DNA from: Ascochyta rabiei | Lineage: Eukaryota > Ascomycota > Dothideomycetes > Pleosporales > Didymellaceae | Assembly (NCBI RefSeq): GCF_004011695.2 | Contig: NC_082414.1 | Location: 248,001-312,000, forward strand | Length of the DNA stretch: 64,000 bases | Direction: 5' to 3' | Part shown: positions 1 through 12,069 of the stretch, one piece after another | Layout of the letters: every line of letters begins with the position of its first letter | Numbering within the stretch: position 1 is the stretch's first letter | Translations under genes and position numbers: made by a program | Notes under the pieces: generated by a model | What the model saw: the letters and a program-made list of their open reading frames with translations, nothing else | The model's database searches: none | Told to the model about the DNA's origin: nothing

Positions 1-1714
1 TCGGTTGCTCGTTGAGAGCCGACTGGCAGATCTGGGCGATATCGAAAGCTGACCGGCTTGTGGTCAGCTCCGTAAGGCTTTCGGATGCCCCCATCTCGTT
101 CGGCGGGATAGCTTTCGTGGCTGTAAGTGATGTGGTGGAAGCGTGTCCGTGATAGAGACTCCTGCTGTTACCAAGCTTGCGTGGCTCTACGCTTGGTGTA
201 GGCTCTTTACTGCAAAACCTGTCTTCACCTTCATCTCACCAGACGATTGGTCCCATGTGCTCAGCCAACGCTTGCAACGAGGCCGTATTCGAGTCATATG
301 TGACACTTCAATTTCTCTCTAATCCGATACTAGTTTACTTTCAATCGTCCTTGATACAACCAACGGTGAATATAATGTGTGCTTGTCCTCGGACTGCCAC
401 AATTCGCTCAAACAGCAACCCATATAATCAAATCTCCACCGCCTGACCTTCTCAGAATGATCCCAATCTCTGCACGACCAGTGTGGCTGACCCTTCCAAT
501 CGACCCTGTTCGCCGTACAAAGAGCAGCATCCACGCGCGTTGAAGAGCTGGAGCACCCCATCCGATCCCTCCTCTTGTTCTGCCTTTGCACCTGGATGGT
601 GTTGCATTCGTATCGAACTCCATTGCCACGAAGTCTCTCGCAGCAGTAAACACGCATGTCTGCACAACGCCTCAGGGCTACGGGGTGGTCTGACAGCCTT
701 TGGTGGATGCTGGTGGGTATGTGTGTGTCTTGAGTTGAGTTGGGCTGATTTGCCTCGACTCCACTCGACTCGATTCGATTCATCTCAACTCGATTCATCT
801 CAACTCGATACCCCTCCAACACGCTGAATCACCAGCAATAAATTCCCATGTCGCGGATATCTATATCTATATCCGTTTCTGTACACTGACCATCACTTTT
901 CGTTGTTTTGGAACAGAAAAGGGAGGTTATACATTACTTTCCACCGCCATCTTCCCAGCGCCAGAGTCGAAAGAGGGGAGGAGGACGTGATGGAGCGAAA
1001 AACAAAGAACCATCAAGTTCACACACCGGTATAGGTATATATTGATACATTCACATTAACAAATTCATCAACACTGCTTCATCGTGAGCCTGCACCCGAT
1101 CATCTAATCATCTCATGCTGATGCAAATTTATATCCAAACCAACAATATCAATCATCAGTCAGAATTGAGAGGTCACAAAAATACCACCGCCATCACCAC
1201 TAAACCCAGCAGCGATTTCTGTGCCCGACGTCTTGGAAGTCCAGAGGTAGCCAATCAGCAAACTCCTCAAAAGCAGCGAATGTAGCTCACGAATCGCGTC
1301 GCTGGCGTGGTGTGCAGATGCGAAATCTTCCACAAAAACCACACCAAGCGAGTATCGTCTGCACAACCAACAGAACCATTTGCATGTCATTCCAGCAACG
1401 CGATTGGCAGGGTGGGTGGCGGTGCTAGGTTTGGGTTAGTCATGTTCTTCCAATATGACAGGGGGGCAGGGTGGGTTTACCTGGTGTTTTGTGCAGGATT
1501 GCTGGTGAGGATGCTTTGGATTGTGGGAGATGGCCCAGTCGGTCGCCTGGAGGTCCGGAGTGCCGTTGTACCGCTATGGTACAGCCCTTTCAAGCACCCC
1601 GGTTTTGCGAGCGTGAGGGGTGTCGAGCAGACTCAGCAGTTGCTGCTGAACAATTGGTGCTTCTGTCTCCGCGATACTGGATCATGTCTTAGTCCTTGAA
1701 TCGTAACTCGATCG
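1..1714. other. Intergenic, no supported gene
   Basis: No reading frame here shows a recognisable domain, and the open frames on the two strands overlap each other without protein-like composition. The stretch holds a degenerate pentamer-type repeat at about 745-812 (ctcga/ttcga and ctcaa units), an AT-rich segment with tatctatatc repeats near 858-880, and an AT-rich stretch around 1020-1160. Part may be flanking sequence of a gene to the left of the window. Confidence 0.6.
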
Positions 1715-2632
1715 TCAGCCCTCTTTCGCTCCCTCTCCGCTGCCATTATTCCCATTCAAGTGCAAGATCTTCTTGAAACTGCCCACACCCTTCTCCAAGT
1801 GCTTATGTCTGTGGATGAATCCCCCCTCCCCCCTCCTGAGCCCTTCTCGCTCGCCGCCCAGCATTCCTGCGATGCCCCTCTTTTTTCCTGGCAAAGGATC
1901 AATCGCGCCTATCTTAGGCGGCCACTCGTTTGTGTCTTTCCACCCTTGGACCAGTGCTTTTGTCATGTCGGAGAGATTGATGGGCACAGACGGTGTGCGC
2001 GAGGACGAGACGATTTTGGCGTAGATGTCCGAGTAGACTTTGGGCGTTATCGAGGCGCGGATCATGTTGTCGTTGAGTAAGCGGGGGGCGACGGGGCAAA
2101 TGTCGAAGGTGTCTTGCGATGCGCCGTTTGAGATTTGTGGCGTGACATCGACTTGCATGGTTGCCTCTACGCCGTTGCCGGAGTCGTGTGGTGAGATCGT
2201 AGCAGGAGGGTTTGGTTTCGAGAAAGCGGAGGGAGCACCGTACTTGCGCACACTGGCAGCGCCGGTCCACGCGTCTCGTTGCTCTACCCAGATGCGAAGC
2301 CCTTCATTCTCGGCCATTTCCTCCTCCAGTCGCATCCGTCTGCGCTTCCTCCTCTTCTCCCGCGTGCGGTCGACCGCGTCACCAATCGCGTCCGGGCTGT
2401 CAAACTTGTATGCATCGTGCTCTAGCTCTTTGCTCGCGCCGGTGGACGGTTCAATGTCCGAGTCACTGCTGTCGCTCTCTCCATAGTAGCGCTCGCGGAA
2501 GTCGACCGCATTGCGAACTTCCTCGTCGCTTTGCTCCCAAGGCGGTGGGATTTCAGGATACGCCCAGTCGGTGCGTATGCGCTCGTCGAGAAAGCGCTTG
2601 GCTGCGCGCGCAGCGGATTGGTTGCTCTCCAT
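1715..2632 (-). CDS. Gag1-like clamp domain (DUF4050) protein
   Basis: A single-exon frame of 305 residues. It carries the hallmarks of the fungal DUF4050/Gag1-like clamp family: a basic block (residues about 92-103) followed by NEGLRIWVEQRDAWTGA, then a C-terminal core with SRTPSVPINLSDMTKALVQG and a WPP motif. An Asp/Ser/Glu-rich acidic stretch lies near residues 50-65. The family is named after S. pombe Gag1, linked by published work to endocytosis and amino-acid signalling; the role here is inferred from family only. The start ATG at 2632 is the first in frame and gives a complete N-terminus. It is transcribed in the same direction as RFC1, with 442 bases between them. Recognition is from memory of motifs, not from a database search. 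Confidence 0.65.
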   Translation of the reverse strand: MESNQSAARAAKRFLDERIRTDWAYPEIPPPWEQSDEEVRNAVDFRERYYGESDSSDSDIEPSTGASKELEHDAYKFDSPDAIGDAVDRTREKRRKRRRMRLEEEMAENEGLRIWVEQRDAWTGAASVRKYGAPSAFSKPNPPATISPHDSGNGVEATMQVDVTPQISNGASQDTFDICPVAPRLLNDNMIRASITPKVYSDIYAKIVSSSRTPSVPINLSDMTKALVQGWKDTNEWPPKIGAIDPLPGKKRGIAGMLGGEREGLRRGEGGFIHRHKHLEKGVGSFKKILHLNGNNGSGEGAKEG

Positions 2633-3074
2633 GACACTGTCGGGCGCACGAAGCCGCTCTAAGAGGGGTGTGGTGTGGCGCGTGCTCTGCGCAAAAAGAA
2701 ATTCTGGAACAGAGCTGTGGAAAAGAATGAGACAGCAATGCCAGAGCCTCGGCAGCGCGTAAAACAGTGGGTATCTCGAAACAAATGCGCCTGTAAGAAC
2801 TAGGAAGAGTGTGAGAGAGTCAGTGCGGAATCTTGTTGGATTTAAGCCTGCAGAGCGGATCGTGACGTCTTGCCGGACGGAGCGGCGCGGCGCTAGTCAC
2901 TGTAACCGCTCGCCTGACCACCTGCTTGCTCTAGAGCTGGCGTGCATGGATGGCATGGCGCGCGTGACAAGCAGATTACTAATAGTGAGGCTGCGAAGAG
3001 GTATCATTGCAACATGCGAGCTACCCAGCGAGATATACTCACACGTATCTTCACATCCACAAATGTACGACCAT
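2633..3074. other. Intergenic, RFC1 3' side and Gag1-like promoter
   Basis: This 442-base gap should hold the promoter of the Gag1-like gene and the 3' UTR of RFC1. No gene, repeat or clear regulatory motif was recognised. Confidence 0.5.
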
Positions 3075-6000
3075 TCACTTCTTCGCCTTGGTAGCCGCCG
3101 CTTTGCCCTTGCCCTTTGCTTTTGGCTTGACCTCCTCTTCATCGTCGTCGCTCTCCTCCTTCACTCGCTTCTTGCCCTTGCCGGTCGCTGCAGCCTTCTT
3201 CTTGGGTGCAGCCTTCTTCTTCGGCTGCTTGACATACTTATCCTTGGACAGATCCACGTCCTCGTCTTCCTCTTTGACTTCCTCAACGACCTCGCCTTCA
3301 TCAGACTCCTCAATGGCTTCTTCGAGGTCAGGCTTCTCCTTGGCTTGTTTCTTGGGTGCCACAACCGAGGACGCCTTCATAAAAGGCAGGGGATGTGATT
3401 GTTGGTTATAACTGCCTCTGTCAGTCTCCGGTTCAGTTGTAGTATCACTCCAGACTTACAGTCGTGTGAAGGTGGCCTTGGCCTGCGTCTCAATCTTGAC
3501 CTTCTCCTGATCCATCGGGCCAATACCCAGCTCCATGATAGCATCGAAGTCGTCCTTGGTCAAGAAGTAGCTGTCCATGAGTTCAATGATCTCGCCCACG
3601 GATTCTTTACCCTCCTTCTGCAACTTCTGAATCATCTCCGTCCAAAGCACCGGGATGTATTGTTGCCGGACTTCGTGCCTATCACCAGACGACCGCAGCC
3701 GCATGTGGGCTTGGATCTCCTTTACTAAACGCATGAGCTTGTTCTGACTACTATTCCTGCCCAGCCACGATGTAAAGCGAGTCTGGTTGCCGGCAGTGCT
3801 GCCAGACACGAAGCTTGCAGGCCTGACAAAACTGAAGACTGCGTGTGTCGGCATCAAACTCCACTGTTGTTGTGAGCCGTGAATCATGCGATCGACCAGA
3901 TCTCCATCACTGATGCTATCAGCGGCTTCAGAGGCAAGCTCGAGCGCCTTCAGGGTTTTCTCCTTGCCAGAGTAGTTGAGCGCTCTGATCGGATTCGTAC
4001 CGAGGTAATTTTCCTGAAGCATGAGCGGACTGAACTCGTGGTCGTTGAAGTACAGCTCGATCTTTTCGTTAAGCGTGGCTTTGCTGCTCTGAGCGAACAT
4101 GCCACCACCAAGAATCTTTTGTGTAATGTCCCATGGCTTGAGGATGACGTGCTTTTCCCAGCTTTTGCTCATCTGCTTGCCTTTATCAAAGTCCATCGCT
4201 TCCTCGTCCAGCTTAGCAGTGGAGAGCATGTTGACGACTTGGCGGATGTCGGCATGGCTGCCCTCAATCAGCGCGTTGATAACGGGTGGCGGCATCTTCA
4301 GACCTTCGCGGTATGCAATTGTCATGATGCGAGAGCGGATCTGATCAACAGTTGGTCGTCTGAATGGTAGGTCGAATGTGACATAGTCGAATGGCTTCAT
4401 CTTTGGCAGCTTTCGGTCGTTGCAGATCAAGATCATCGGAATCTCAGTCTTTTTGCAGACCGCAGCAAGAGCGCCTACACCGCCGCGATCGCCTGCAGAC
4501 ATACCATCGACTTCATCCATTATCAGGACGAGTTTCTTCTTAGACGCTTCAACCTGCCGACCGTCGCCAGCAAAGTAACCATGCAACGAATTAGTGCTGA
4601 GTACGCCACGTAGGCCTTCTTCGATGAGCTTCTTGCTGCGAGTGTCGCTTGCGTTCCGTTCGACGATATCATAGCCTTCGAGCTTGGCCACGAGGTGAGC
4701 TGCGGTCGTCTTGCCGATACCTGGTGGACCGTGAAGCATGACGGCGCGGAAGACGCCACTGCCATCCGCGCCAGCGAGCTTGAACCCAGTTTTGAGATTC
4801 TTGGGGAACTTCTGCAACCATCGCTGGATCTTCTCGACTGTGGCTTTGTTGCCGCATATCTGATTCAGTGACGACGGCGCATACTTTGTAGTCCATAGGC
4901 GAGAGTCCACCTCTGGACCAGCGCTTTGAGCGGCAGCAGTGATTCCAGAAGCGGTTGCCTTCCCGGCAGCTGCTTTGGCTGTTTGCGCTGCCTTCAGGTC
5001 CTTCAGGCGCTGCTTCTCTTCCTTTTCGAGCTCAGCCGCCTGCTTCTTGATCTGCTCTTCCTCTTTCCGTAGTTTCTCTTTGTGTGCTGCTTGTGCTTTC
5101 GAGTCGCCCTTGTTGCCAGCCTCTGTAAGCTTCTCGATGAGCAGTGCTAAGCCATCCTCGTCAATGGTTCTGATGCTCATCTCCTGGATCTTCCGTAGCT
5201 TGCTGGGGCCAGCATCTTGCCCTAGGATCACGTAGCTCGTCTTTTTGCTCGGAGCACCTGTCACTTTGCCTCCGTGCCGCTTGACGAGCTCTTGTGCTTC
5301 GGTGCGACCCCACTTTTGCAACACTCCAGTGAAGACGAAGTTGAGGCCAGCGAGACACGTCTCGGAACCGGACGGCATCTCGGAGGAACCCCCTCCTATA
5401 GGGGCTGGCTCACTGCGGCCAGCGTTCGCTCGCCAATCAAACTTCTTGTTTGGGTCTTGAGGCGGAGGAGTCGGCGCGCGTACGGTTGGGATGCTGTCGT
5501 AAATTGCTTGAATGTCCGCACTCTCCACCTCCTCCTCTTTCTTTGCTTTCTTCTTGACTGGCGACTTTGCAGGAGCAGCCTTCTTTGTGGCTTTCTTTCT
5601 AGGCTTCTCCTCCTCCTCGTCCTCCTCTTCTTCTGGATCCGGTTCTGGTGACTTGCGCTTTCGCCCTGTTGTAGTCTTATTGGGTTCGCTCTTGACAGCG
5701 CGCTCTTCCACCTCCAGCTCGAGCAGGTCGTCGTCCGCGTCGAGGTCTTTCATGTCAACGTCTTCTTCAGGCTCAAAGTCGTCTTCCTCCTTGATCTTCT
5801 TCTGTGACTTAGCCGGTGCTTTTGGTGTTCCGCGATGCGGAAGTTTGACCGGTAGATCCTCGTCGCTCTCACCACCCTCGACATAGTCGTCCTTCCCTTT
5901 GCCTTTGTAGTCGTCTCCAAAGATGTCGTCCGCATCGTCGAGATCTTCGTCAGGAAAGTCGTCGCCGTTGTCCCGCTCCGCATACGATGTGACCGGCTTC

Positions 6001-6649
6001 TTCGCTCTCCCAGATGCTCTGCCAGCGCTTGCAGGTGTGGCAGGCTTCGATGCTCGCCCGGCTGCCTTTTTGGGGGTGGCCTTTGCTGTTTCAGCCGTCT
6101 TCTCTACAGCTTTTTTGACCGGCTCAGTCCGTTTGGGCTTATTCGATTTCGCAAAGAAGTCGGATGTGGTCGTCTCTTCGAGCTCGGGTGTAGCTTCACG
6201 CTTCTGCTTCTTCGGCGCAGGCTGCTTGGGTGTCGCTTTCTTCGGTCTGGCAGCTGTCAGTCTGAGCCTTGGACATCACCGTGCGAATGGGAGCTGTCTG
6301 ACTTGACTTCTTCGACCTCGTCGTCGTCGTCATCAGACTCGTCCATTACGACTCGACTTGCACGGCCCTTTTTGGGTGCTGCCTTTTTTGGTGCAGGTTT
6401 CTGCGTTGCTTGTCAGCTGCGATCTCCGCATGCTTGTAGCTAGCATCAAGCGTGAGTGTGCAATCAGGCGTGCATTGAGCTGTGAGGAAGCGGTGGTGCC
6501 AATGAAGAGAAAACAACAAACTTTGCATATGCAACATGAACGAATTGAAAACGGGCTCATCATACTTCAGCTTTCTTCTGCGAGCCCTCACTGCCCTGGC
6601 TAGCCTTTGGCGGGCCACCACCAAAGAAGCTTCGAATATCGGCCGGCAT
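3075..6649 (-). CDS. RFC1: Replication factor C subunit 1 (clamp loader large subunit)
   Basis: Large subunit of the nuclear RFC complex, which loads PCNA onto primer-template junctions. Predicted exons: 6649-6566, 6400-6303, 6246-3460 and 3411-3075; phases agree and give 1101 residues. The start MPADIRSFFG is the conserved N-terminal PCNA-binding motif of RFC1. A long acidic/basic disordered region follows. A BRCT domain lies at about residues 358-435 (begins LAGLNFVFTGVLQKWG). The AAA+ module has Walker A GPPGIGKTT at 567-575 and Walker B LVLIMDEVDG near 633-642. The RFC1-specific C-terminal helical domain follows, then a Lys/Glu-rich tail. The third intron (48 nt) joins TFTRL to YNQQSHPLPF, a junction that reads naturally. 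The second intron (56 nt) was chosen because it is the only donor/acceptor pair that removes the stop and keeps phase. It shares a 305-base divergent promoter with uL16m. Confidence 0.93.
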
Positions 6650-6954
6650 ATTTATCGCACAGACTCAACGAGCAGTAGCATCAACAAACAAAACAAATTC
6701 TGTGCGTCTCAAACGGCGAATTGGGGCCGGGTGGGCGTTGTTGTAGCGTGTGGCCGCGCTCGAGGCAGCATTGACGTGATGGACGCGCCTGCCTCGCGAA
6801 CTCGCGAAGTCACATTAGGCTGCCGGCGCGCTAGCACCGCCACAGCAGTGGCGGCAGCAGCCACACGCTGCTTGGCGCCGAACGAACTTGGAACCTCAAA
6901 CATGCCGTGAATGTCCATGGCCGCCGCCCGTTACTCACAAAGCACATCACCACC
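6650..6954. promoter_or_regulatory. Bidirectional promoter RFC1 / uL16m
   Basis: These 305 bases separate the divergent starts of RFC1 and the mitochondrial ribosomal protein gene, so they must hold both promoters. No TATA box was evident. The middle of the region is GC-rich. No specific factor site is claimed. Confidence 0.55.
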
Positions 6955-7792
6955 ATGCCGCCGCCGAGGATACCGCAGAGCCTACTGGCGCAATTCAGCT
7001 CCCTGAGCCTGAGCGCCGCACGACCGAGACGTACACACATTTCTGCAGCGCCCACAACACAACGCAACAGCTGCTAACAGAACGCAGCAACCACGCTCCC
7101 ACGCTGCGCCTTCCAACCACGCATCCCCACCACCCTCAGCACGCGCCCCTTCTCCGCAACGGCCGCAGCGTCCAACTGGCTCGCCCCCAAAGGCGGCGAG
7201 AGTCGCAAATCGCGCAAAGGCCGCTGCCGCGTACCCACAGGCGGCAGCATGCGCGGCACGACAGTCGTGTGGGGCGACTACGGGCTGCGAATGCGCGACC
7301 ACGACCGGCGGATCAGCGCGCAGCAGCTGAAGATCGCAGAGGACACGATCCGCAAGCGTCTCCGTGGCATGAAGTTCCGCATGTACATGCGTATCGCTGC
7401 CAACATCGGTGTATATACCAGCGGCAACGACGTCAGGATGGGAAAGGGCAAGGGTTCGTTTGATCGCTGGACGGCGAGGGTGGCGGTCAGCAAGATCATC
7501 TTTGAGATCAAGGGCGATTTGCACGAGCAGGTTGTTAGGGATGCGTTTCGGTTGGCGGGTGCGAAGCTGCCGGGTGAGTCCTGCGGTGTTGAGAGGTGTA
7601 CCTGAGTATCGCTAACGACGTGCAGGATTGTATGAGTTTGTGAAGAAGGGCGATGCGCCGGTTATGGGCATCACCAAGCTCGCCAACGGTGTCACAGAGG
7701 CGGATCTGAAGCGGCCACGCAAGTTGTTGCCTCTTGAGCAGCAGGCCGCGCGCATCCCGGCGGCGTCCAGCCAGCCGTCAGCGCCGTTGTAG
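6955..7792 (+). CDS. MRPL16: Mitochondrial large-subunit ribosomal protein uL16m
   Basis: Component of the mitochondrial 54S subunit, the L16/L10e family protein at the peptidyl-transferase region. Predicted exons: 6955-7030, 7088-7573 and 7626-7792, giving 242 residues. The first intron (57 nt, GTACAC donor, CTAAC branch point) is needed because the frame otherwise contains a TAA; the choice of acceptor at 7087 is set by phase. The second intron (52 nt) has a consensus GTGAGT donor. The N-terminus is basic, Ser/Ala-rich and contains STRPFSATAA, a typical matrix-processing region. The L16 core includes GTTVVWGDYGLR, KRLRGMKFRMYMRIAANIG and the glycine-rich RMGKGKGSFDRW loop. It is convergent with the sphingosine-phosphate lyase gene, with only 114 bases between stops. 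Confidence 0.9.
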
Positions 7793-7906
7793 ATTGTACC
7801 ACACACTGTTTCCATGTACGCTTGTATTGATATGTACGAGACGCGCTATACGCAAGGCTAGGAACGCCTCGGCCGTAGTGTAAAAACAAATCAAACACCC
7901 GCAATC

Positions 7907-9672
7907 TCACACCTTGTATAGCGTGTCCAAGAAGCCCTTTGCCAGATCCACGACCACGCTCTTGTTCGGCAGACTCCCCGCAACTCCATACAGCGCCGCT
8001 GTGTCGCCCTTGACCGCGCCCTTTGCGCCCTTGCCCTCGGCAACCCTCTTCCTCTCCTGCTCCTTGACGTCCTCGACGACATCGACCAGGTCGGCAATCA
8101 TCTTGTCGACAACCGCAACAATTGGCAGCGTGACGGCTATGTGGATGGCAGGCGGGTTCTGCAGGGCATTGAGATGCCAGCCCTTGCCGCTCATTCCGTC
8201 GGCGACGTCGTAGATATCGAGGGTCTCCGAGAGGAAAGCGACGACGCTAACCAGGGGCCGACCGATTATTTTCAAATCGGCGTTGAGTTCAGGCTTCTCG
8301 CGCACCGCCGTCTCAATCTTCTTCATGCCGCCGACAATCTGGTGGCACGCGGCTATGTATCCGCTTTCGCCCTGCGAGACCAGGCTGGCCCAGCACCCGG
8401 CGATCAGGGCGCCCGGGCGCGAGCCGGCAATCGATGGCGAGGCGTACACGCCGCCGGACCAGTCAGGCGAGATGAAGTACTGGTACTTGCGCAGCGCGTC
8501 GGAGCGGTACAGCACCGTGCTGTTGCCCTTGGGTGCGAAGCCGTACTTGTGCGTGTCGCACGATATGCTCGTCACGCCCTTGAGGCGGAAGTCAAAGGGC
8601 TCGAAGTCGAAGCCGGCTTTGGGCAGAAGCGGGATGATGAAGGAGCCCAGGCAGCAGTCGACATGCAGGGGCAGCTTCTTCTTGTGTGCGAGCTTGCTGA
8701 GGCCGGAGATGTCGTCGATGATGCCGTGGGGGAAGTTGGGGGCGCTGCCGACGAGCAGGACCGTGTTGGGGTTGATGAGGCGCGAGACCGAGGGCAGGTG
8801 GACCTTGTAGGTGGGCGCTTTGCAGGCGACGAGGTGGACCTTGATCTTGAAGTACTCGCCGGCCTTGCGGAAGGCTGTGTGTGCCGTCTCCGGGAGGATC
8901 ATCTCGGGCTGGGTGACGCCGCGCTCGTTGTAAGCCTTGTTGCGTGCAGAGAGACAGGCCATGAGGATCGACTCTGTGCCGCCGCTGGTGGTCACGCCCA
9001 CTGCGCCCTCGGGCGCGCTGAAGAGTGACAGCACCATGGCCACGATCTCGGCCTCCATCTTCCTGACGCCGGGGAAGACATCCGGATGGATCGGATTTGC
9101 AACGGTGAACTTGCCAAACGCCTCCGTCTGGAGCCTCATCAGCGCCTCCCCGCCGTGGTAGACGGCACCGCTGACACGGCCGTCCTCCCAGCGCGTGTGC
9201 TCCATATCAGCCAGCTCGCCGAGCTTCTTGCGCACTTCCTCCTCGCTCCATCCCTGGTTCGGCAGCGTCGTGATGCGCTCGATGCCAGGTCCGCTGGGGA
9301 CCAACTTGCGCTCGAGCTTGAGCAGCGTCTCGGAGATCTGCGTCTGCACCTTGGTCCGCACGCCGGGCAGCCGCAGGAAGACGCCGTAGAGATAGCGTCT
9401 CACGGCGACATAGAGGTCAGACAGCGAGCCGAAGATGCCGCGGCCCTTGAGCTGGTAGAAGAGGACTCTGGTCCAGCGAAGAAGGAAGAGGATGAAGACA
9501 ATGTTTCGCAGCCTATCACAACCTACGCATTAGCCGTGCACATGCCGTCGAGTACTTGGTGGCGCAAGCCGTACACTTCGATGTTCAGCACGGCGAGCTG
9601 GCCCTTGGGCGTCCCTCGGTGCGCATTGAACGTGTCGCGGAGACTGACGGGCAGGCGCGAGGAGCCAGGCAT
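7907..9672 (-). CDS. DPL1: Sphingosine-1-phosphate lyase (PLP-dependent)
   Basis: Endoplasmic-reticulum enzyme that cleaves phosphorylated sphingoid bases to ethanolamine phosphate and a fatty aldehyde, the exit step of sphingolipid breakdown. The main frame covers the whole group II PLP decarboxylase-like fold: TTSGGTESILMA (phosphate-binding region), LPLHVDCCLGSF (aspartate over the cofactor), and SCDTHKYGFAPKG, whose lysine (about residue 355) should form the Schiff base. Best exon model: 9672-9575 and 9512-7907, 567 residues. The 62-nt intron was chosen because the other in-phase donor would leave a 29-nt intron. The second exon opens with a hydrophobic segment (LRNIVFILFLLRW), the expected N-terminal membrane anchor. 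The body is strongly conserved; only the first 35 residues are uncertain. Confidence 0.92.
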
Positions 9673-10144
9673 CGTCGAGAATCCAGGTCACGGGTGGGTG
9701 TGGCGACGAGCGGAGGACATGGCAAAGGCAGAGGCATAGGCAAAGGCAAAGGCTACGTGCGTGGAAGCTGATCATATGTCACATGTTCAACGGGCGGGGA
9801 CGTCACCGCGGCTTCCCGGCTGCCAAGCATTCCGAGTCCCTACTCTGCAACGGTCTCTAGTGCTTCCGGAAGCCTAGCAGCTCTCTTCTTCTGAACGTCA
9901 AGCTGTTCAGCTGCTACTCTACCACTACACGCTGCCCAACGTTGGAAGCTGGTTTCCACGCGTGTCCATGACCCGTTTGGGCTGGTCTGTTTACCCCAAC
10001 AGCACGTCCCTCTGACGTCTGCAACCATCAATCTTACACCTCACCACTCAATTCCAATACCTAAAAGAATCAGGTGCCGACTCCTTTGGCACGGTTCAAC
10101 AGCTTTCTGATGACACTGACGCCCCCAGCAAGAGACGAGTCAGC
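9673..10144. other. Intergenic between DPL1 and the HET gene
   Basis: A 472-base divergent interval that should contain both promoters. A short run of ggcaaag/aggcata-type hexamers lies at about 9720-9755. No gene or RNA was recognised. Confidence 0.5.
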
Positions 10145-12005
10145 ATGGCTAACCCAAATGCATATCAGTATAGACCCTTGAAACGGGACCCCTTCGAAGT
10201 TCGTCTAGTGAAGCTGCTACCTTACGCTAACCGCACCCGCATCACACTGCATACCTTCCCCTTGGCAGACGCTCCGCCATTCGACGCTCTCTCATATCTG
10301 TGGGGATACTCTGATGGTGAAGTGCAAGTTGAGTGCGAAAGCGCTGCTATCGCCGTACCTCGCAACCTGGGCGCTTTTCTTGAGGCATCACAACGCAGTT
10401 CCAACACCGGTTATTTGTGGGTGGATGCCATATCCATTAATCAAGAAGATATTCACGAGAGAGAGCACGGCATATCAGAATTGGGCACAATCTATCGCGC
10501 GGCTACGCGCACTTTGATATGGACTGGATGTGAAGATCATGGTCCTTTGACCAGATTCATTGCTTCCACTCTCCCAACTGGTAAAATAAATAGACTGGTG
10601 ACCGAAGCTTTTAGAGCAACAGATATCTTCCATTCCGCCGGTAAAATCACGCGCCAGGATTTGCGAGAGTTCCACGAGTTTGCAAGCGAATTGAGTTGCG
10701 ACACTCAATGGGATACATGCGATGCACAGTGGGGCATAAGCACGTACCTGAAGCAAGCCTATTTCAAGAGGCAAGTACAGTTCTAGTGCGATTTTAATTC
10801 CCCTGACCTGACTCAATTCCAGACGCTGGATGCTTCAAGACATCATTTGTTCTCGGAATCTGCTCATCTTCGATGGAGAAGAAGGCATACCATGGGGACA
10901 TTTTGCGGGTGCACTACTCACTTGGCTGTTGTTCAACACCACTTCGAGCAGCACTCCCTCAGTTCCATTCGTGATCTCTAGCGAAGCAATGCGGCGGTCC
11001 CATGTTGGTATAAGCGACACTCGATTGTCTTTGCCAGATACGCTGTCAGGTATGCACAGCTTTCCAGGTTCAACGACAAATCCGCGAGATAGTGTCTTCA
11101 CGGCGTACTCAACCCTCAAGGCTATTGACCCAACAAACAATGTCCCCACAATTGACTATAGTATGACGGTGAATGAAGTATTCTGCGAAGCCGCCTTCCA
11201 GCTCAATGATGCATCGAGTCAACCCTTGAGTCTTTCGTTAGTGGATGGCGCCCGTCTAGAGTTACCATCGTGGACGCCTGATTGGACGCAGCACACCGCA
11301 AGATTCTTACTCAATCATGCTGCGAGTAACTTTTCAGCATCCCCATATGCTATGTGCGAGGCGATCTACCGACATCGGTCGACTGATCGCAGACAGAAAG
11401 ACGCTCCAAACGCCGAGGTTGCCTACGTCTGTCTTATGGTGGACGCGATCCAGCATCGAAGCGGTTCTTTACCTCCACGACGCCATTGCGACCATTACGC
11501 GGTGAGTGGTGCTAATAATTACTTCTTCAGTAAATGGCATGACTTTGCGAAAGAACATTCTCGTGGCAAGCGACCAGCTGATCTTGTGTCGCTCGCATAC
11601 GCAGACACTATCCAGGCTAGAGGCTGTGGTCATGTGTGGGAGGATATGGAGAAGACCCCTGAAGAACGCATTCAAGAAATGATCGACTTCCTGGGTTTTC
11701 TTGAAAGCGAGGACTCGGCCCCGATTGAGACGGATCTCATTCGATTGTCCTACGCAGCATGCTTCCCTTCTCACGACAGGATGTTTGCAATCACAAAGGG
11801 TGGTCGCTTTTGCCTGGTGCCCAGAACAGCCAAGGATGGCGACCTGGTTTGCATTCCTCATGGGAGTCGAGTACCCTACATTTTCCGTCAAGACAAATGG
11901 GGGGGTTCATATCAGAACATTGGAGAAGCGTTTGTACATGGACTGATGCACGGCGAAGCAGGTGAACTCGAACCACAGGACATAAGAACCTTTCATTTAC
12001 GTTAA
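10145..12005 (+). CDS. Heterokaryon incompatibility (HET) domain protein
   Basis: Exons 10145-10770 and 10823-12005, 602 residues. The N-terminal part is a clear HET domain: FDALSYLWGYSDG (block 1), then GYLWVDAISINQEDIHERE (block 2, with the usual WVDAISINQ core), then YFKRRWMLQDI (block 3), followed by a long C-terminal region without recognised domains. HET proteins act in the cytoplasm as triggers of non-self recognition cell death in filamentous fungi. Block 3 is assembled only if the intron uses a GC donor: AAGAG followed by GCAAGT, the standard non-canonical donor, with acceptor at 10822. The gene faces the NACHT protein gene, with 64 bases between stops. Standalone HET genes are numerous in these genomes and most have no demonstrated incompatibility function. 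Confidence 0.88.
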
Positions 12006-12069
12006 CATTGGAGTTGCAGTGTTGAATTTATTTTGCTTGAGCGGCAGAAATACAGTAGTTGTGCAATCA

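Noticed and set aside
6888..7463. A 191-codon plus-strand frame overlapping the uL16m gene
   Set aside because: It is the +1 shadow of the ribosomal protein leader and first exon; the L16 fold lies in the other frame.
8141..9028. A 295-codon frame opposite the sphingosine-phosphate lyase
   Set aside because: Antisense shadow of a conserved enzyme, no domain.
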